Below, one piece after another: positions 61,941 to 64,000 of a stretch of DNA of 64,000 nt. Location: positions 4,836,001 to 4,900,000 of the forward strand of contig OZ252023.1 in assembly GCA_965247425.1 (NCBI GenBank), in the 5' to 3' direction. Below the pieces are notes generated by a model. That model ran no database searches, was not told the DNA's origin, and saw nothing but the letters and a program-made list of their open reading frames with translations. Each line of letters opens with the position of its first letter. Position 1 is the stretch's first letter. This stretch comes from CAZOZZ01 sp965247425 (GTDB taxonomy: Bacteria; Acidobacteriota; Terriglobia; 20CM-2-55-15). A program made the translations under genes and the position numbers.

Positions 61941-62063
61941 CTAGAACTCGGGCCTCTGGCCCTCGATCGGGTCTCGCAGTTGGGCCAGCGACGGGGCGGC
62001 CCCACTTTGCGGAAGCAAGAGAATCAGGCCAAACAGAACGGAGAGGAGTCGCGGTGTGGGCAT
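61941..62063 (-). CDS. Short signal-peptide frame upstream of SUMF1 gene, likely broken 5' end
   Basis: 40-residue frame starting MPTPRLLSVLFGLILLLPQS, a good Sec signal peptide with cleavage near GAAPSLAQ, then DPIEGQRPEF and TAG. The stop is 11 bases before the SUMF1 start codon and lies in the other frame. Neither start has a strong RBS. The simplest reading is that a frameshift split one secreted SUMF1-like protein; a separate small leader peptide is less likely. Confidence 0.5.
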   Translation of the reverse strand: MPTPRLLSVLFGLILLLPQSGAAPSLAQLRDPIEGQRPEF

Positions 62064-62129
62064 AAGGGGAAGCTAGTTCAGGGTCGGGATACAATCAAGG
62101 ACAAAAGGGGGGGAGAGGAGGAAGAAGAA

Positions 62130-62257
62130 GTCCGGGGTCCGAAGTCCGGGGTCCGAGGTCGGGAATCCGAACCGATCTTCCCGGTCCGCACGCACCTTGG
62201 GATGAACATACTCTTCGGACGTCGGACGTCGGACCTCGGACTTCGGACCTCGGACTC
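62130..62257. repeat. Facing heptad repeat arms, gtccgaa family
   Basis: Left arm 62130-62163 (units GTCCGGG, GTCCGAA, GTCCGGG, GTCCGAG, GTCGGG) and right arm 62217-62257 (units TCGGACG, TCGGACC, TCGGACT, TCGGACC), complementary to one another. About 53 bases of unrelated DNA are enclosed. It lies between the DUF218 and SUMF1-like genes. Composition differs from the coding neighbours. Confidence 0.8.
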
Positions 62258-62267
62258 ACCTCCCCCA

Positions 62268-62933
62268 TCAAAACCAAAGTCTCGGCTGAATGTACATTTC
62301 GTAAACGAGGAGTTTCTGAAATTCGATCAGAAAGGTACGGATGTGTCGGATTTCCTGCCACCAGTCGTTCGGGCGAAAACCGTCATGGCGCGATCCGACC
62401 ACCGCGATCCGCCAGTGGGAATCAAAGAGATATTTCGTTATCAGAAGGGAGCGTCTGGTGTGGTAGTTCGATGTCACGATGATCAGGCGCGTCCAGTTGC
62501 GCTCGCGTGCGAACTCGCGGACCCGTGTCAGTTCGTTCATCGTTTCGGTAACCGGTTCCTCGATCCTGATGATGCTTTCCTCCGGCACGCCAAATCCCTT
62601 GAGAACCCGCAGGTAGTTCTCGTGGGACCGAACCAGTTCGATGCCGAGCCGGTTCATTTCGTCATACCCGTCGGGAGGCTCACCGGTGGTCAGGACGACG
62701 GTCCGGGCAAGCCCGGCACGATACAGATCGGCGGCTTCCCGGGCCCTTCCGGGCGCTCCACCGCCGAGAATCACGATGGCATCGGCCGGGAATGCCTCGG
62801 TCTCGGCGACGAGCAGGGTCGCGGACCAGACAAGGATTTCGGGAATCAGGAGATATGACAGAGGGATCGCGGTCAGCAGGAACAGTCCCGCTACGAGAAC
62901 GGTTTTACGCGTCAGCCTGAGCCGAAGTTTCAT
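62268..62933 (-). CDS. DUF218/YdcF-SanA-like membrane protein
   Basis: 221-residue protein with an N-terminal membrane anchor (VLVAGLFLLTAIPLSYLL) and an extracytoplasmic DUF218 domain. The domain has the signature AIVILGGGAPGRAREAADLYRAGLART, an acidic pair in ETMNELTRVRE and the late IIVTSNYHTRRS segment. Relatives (SanA, YdcF) affect envelope integrity or vancomycin sensitivity. Start at 62933 overlaps the hydantoinase-like stop by 4 bases. Confidence 0.85.
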   Translation of the reverse strand: MKLRLRLTRKTVLVAGLFLLTAIPLSYLLIPEILVWSATLLVAETEAFPADAIVILGGGAPGRAREAADLYRAGLARTVVLTTGEPPDGYDEMNRLGIELVRSHENYLRVLKGFGVPEESIIRIEEPVTETMNELTRVREFARERNWTRLIIVTSNYHTRRSLLITKYLFDSHWRIAVVGSRHDGFRPNDWWQEIRHIRTFLIEFQKLLVYEMYIQPRLWF

Positions 62934-64000
62934 TTTTCACTGGGAGTTGGCGGCCCCCAGCCACCTCCTCCGGGTGTTTCGATCGTCAGGACGTCGCCGG
63001 GCGAGACCGAGGTTGTGAACTTCGAGGCGAACCGGTCCACGCGTCCGCCACCGCGGGTAATCCGGTTCCGCCCGGCCGACCCCGGGGAGCCACCGCGCAG
63101 TCCGTAAGGTCTGAAGCGGCGGCGTTCCGACAACACCGTAACCTCGGCGCGTGCCAGAAATCGCATCTCTCGCACCACGCCATCGCCGCCCTTCCATTTG
63201 CCAGCGCCCCCGGAACGTCGGCGGATCGCGTAACGCTCGATGCGAATCGGATAGGCGTACTCCATCACTTCCACCGGAGTGTTCAGGGAATTGGTCATAT
63301 GGGTGTGCACACCGGATATTCCGTCCATGGTCGGCCGGGCGCCCATGCCCCCGGCGATCGTTTCGTAATACGCGAACGCCTTGCCGGTTCGAGGATCGGT
63401 ACCCCCGAATGTGAGGTTGTTCATAGTCCCCTGGCTGGCAGCCGGGATAGTCCCGGGCATGGCTCGAGCCAGACACCGGTACAGAACGTCGACGATGCGT
63501 TGAGAGGTTTCGACGTTCCCGCCGCAGACCGCGGCCGGTGGGAGCGCATTCACGATGGTCCCTTCGGGGGCAATGATTTCGAGGGGCCGCATCCCACCCG
63601 CTGTGGAGGGGATTCGAACGCCAACCAGAGTCCGGAACACGTAAAATACGACGGATGCGGTGATTGCGTAAACCGCGTTGATGCTGCCCGCAGCCTGGGG
63701 ATCGGAAGCTCGGAAATCAATCCGTGCATCGCTGCCGCGAATCCGGATCCGGACACGGATCGTCACCGGTCCATCGCCGATGCCATCGTTGTCCATGACG
63801 TCTTCGGCCTTGTATGTGCCATCTGGAATCGTCGAGATGACATGGCGGGTCATACGTTCGGTGTAATCGAGCAGCTCTTCGATATACCGTTGCACTTCCG
63901 GGAGGCGATATTTCTCGACGATTTCCAACAATCGGCGCTCGCCCGTGCGGTTGGCGCCAAGCATGGCCGCGAGGTCTCCCTCCCGCTCATCCGGGGTTCG
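62930..64000 (-). CDS. Hydantoinase B / N-methylhydantoinase-like protein, 5' truncated by window
   Basis: HyuB-family subunit that with HyuA hydrolyses hydantoins or 5-oxoproline, ATP-dependent. The frame is open to the window end; residues before ATG 63964 (RTPDEREGDLAAM) are family-typical, so the real start lies beyond 64000. Blocks VYAITASVVFYVFRTL, GGMGARPTMDGISGVHTHMTNSLNTP, GGAGKWKGGDG and LTIETPGGGGWG mark the C-terminal part. Stop overlaps the DUF218 start (ATGA). A HyuA partner may lie outside the window. Confidence 0.88.
   Translation of the reverse strand, partial: RTPDEREGDLAAMLGANRTGERRLLEIVEKYRLPEVQRYIEELLDYTERMTRHVISTIPDGTYKAEDVMDNDGIGDGPVTIRVRIRIRGSDARIDFRASDPQAAGSINAVYAITASVVFYVFRTLVGVRIPSTAGGMRPLEIIAPEGTIVNALPPAAVCGGNVETSQRIVDVLYRCLARAMPGTIPAASQGTMNNLTFGGTDPRTGKAFAYYETIAGGMGARPTMDGISGVHTHMTNSLNTPVEVMEYAYPIRIERYAIRRRSGGAGKWKGGDGVVREMRFLARAEVTVLSERRRFRPYGLRGGSPGSAGRNRITRGGGRVDRFASKFTTSVSPGDVLTIETPGGGGWGPPTPSEK

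Overview
The window looks like a chromosomal segment of a GC-rich member of Acidobacteriota, probably a Vicinamibacteria-like lineage. The evidence is a combination of families: a PadR regulator next to an ADOP-type duplicated permease, a VWFA-related 'acidobacterial' domain protein, planctomycete-type cytochrome (DUF1592-type) and DUF1552 proteins, secreted ankyrin proteins, several M16 zinc peptidases and a Ser/Thr kinase. No rRNA, tRNA, CRISPR array, prophage or transposase gene was found. Layout by region. 1-18.7 kb is mostly housekeeping and periplasmic genes: a PLP dehydratase cut by the window start, a PAS-LuxR regulator, a matrixin-like protease, pyrE, two lipoproteins, a frameshifted pckA, fabI, a radical SAM protein, a gluzincin with a TonB-like C-terminus, a class III cyclase, an active/inactive M16 pair, a ferredoxin-MBL fusion, a PPOX-fold protein and an MscS channel. 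18.8-24.8 kb is a cyclic-di-GMP block: an HD-GYP/GAF/GGDEF membrane protein, then on the other strand a subtilase ending in VWGKTI repeats and two small HD-GYP proteins, the second lacking its HD metal pair. 24.9-40.8 kb holds a double-length M16 peptidase, a NYN-LOTUS-LOTUS protein, an acyl-ligase/ACP/PlsC fusion, an MBL lipoprotein, a divergent NRAMP-like transporter, a three-gene osmoprotectant-type ABC transporter, alr and a PhyH-like oxygenase. 40.8-51.4 kb is a minus-strand block: a cytochrome-like DUF1592-type protein, a DUF1552 protein, an ankyrin protein and a protein with a duplicated C-terminal module, ending at a clear intrinsic terminator; a second cytochrome-like paralogue lies upstream, and both paralogues are preceded by the same 37-bp motif. 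51.6-64 kb carries a YjbR protein, a kinase, PadR plus ADOP permease with a palindromic operator candidate, a PLP lyase, a VWA protein, galT, a split SUMF1-like gene, a DUF218 protein and a hydantoinase-B-like gene cut by the window end. The most distinctive feature is the non-coding repeat content. Three families of transposase-less inverted-repeat elements (MITEs; five copies) are almost all flanked by CTAG/CTAA, and three of the insertions coincide with TAG stop codons of host genes. One copy appears to have given a protease gene a new start codon and signal-peptide n-region. One family shows a compensated base-pair change between its two arms. Separately, 7-bp-period repeat arrays, often as facing inverted arms, sit just after genes at seven loci, recalling the heptanucleotide STRR repeats of cyanobacteria. 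Family assignments rest on motif reading only; no database search was possible.
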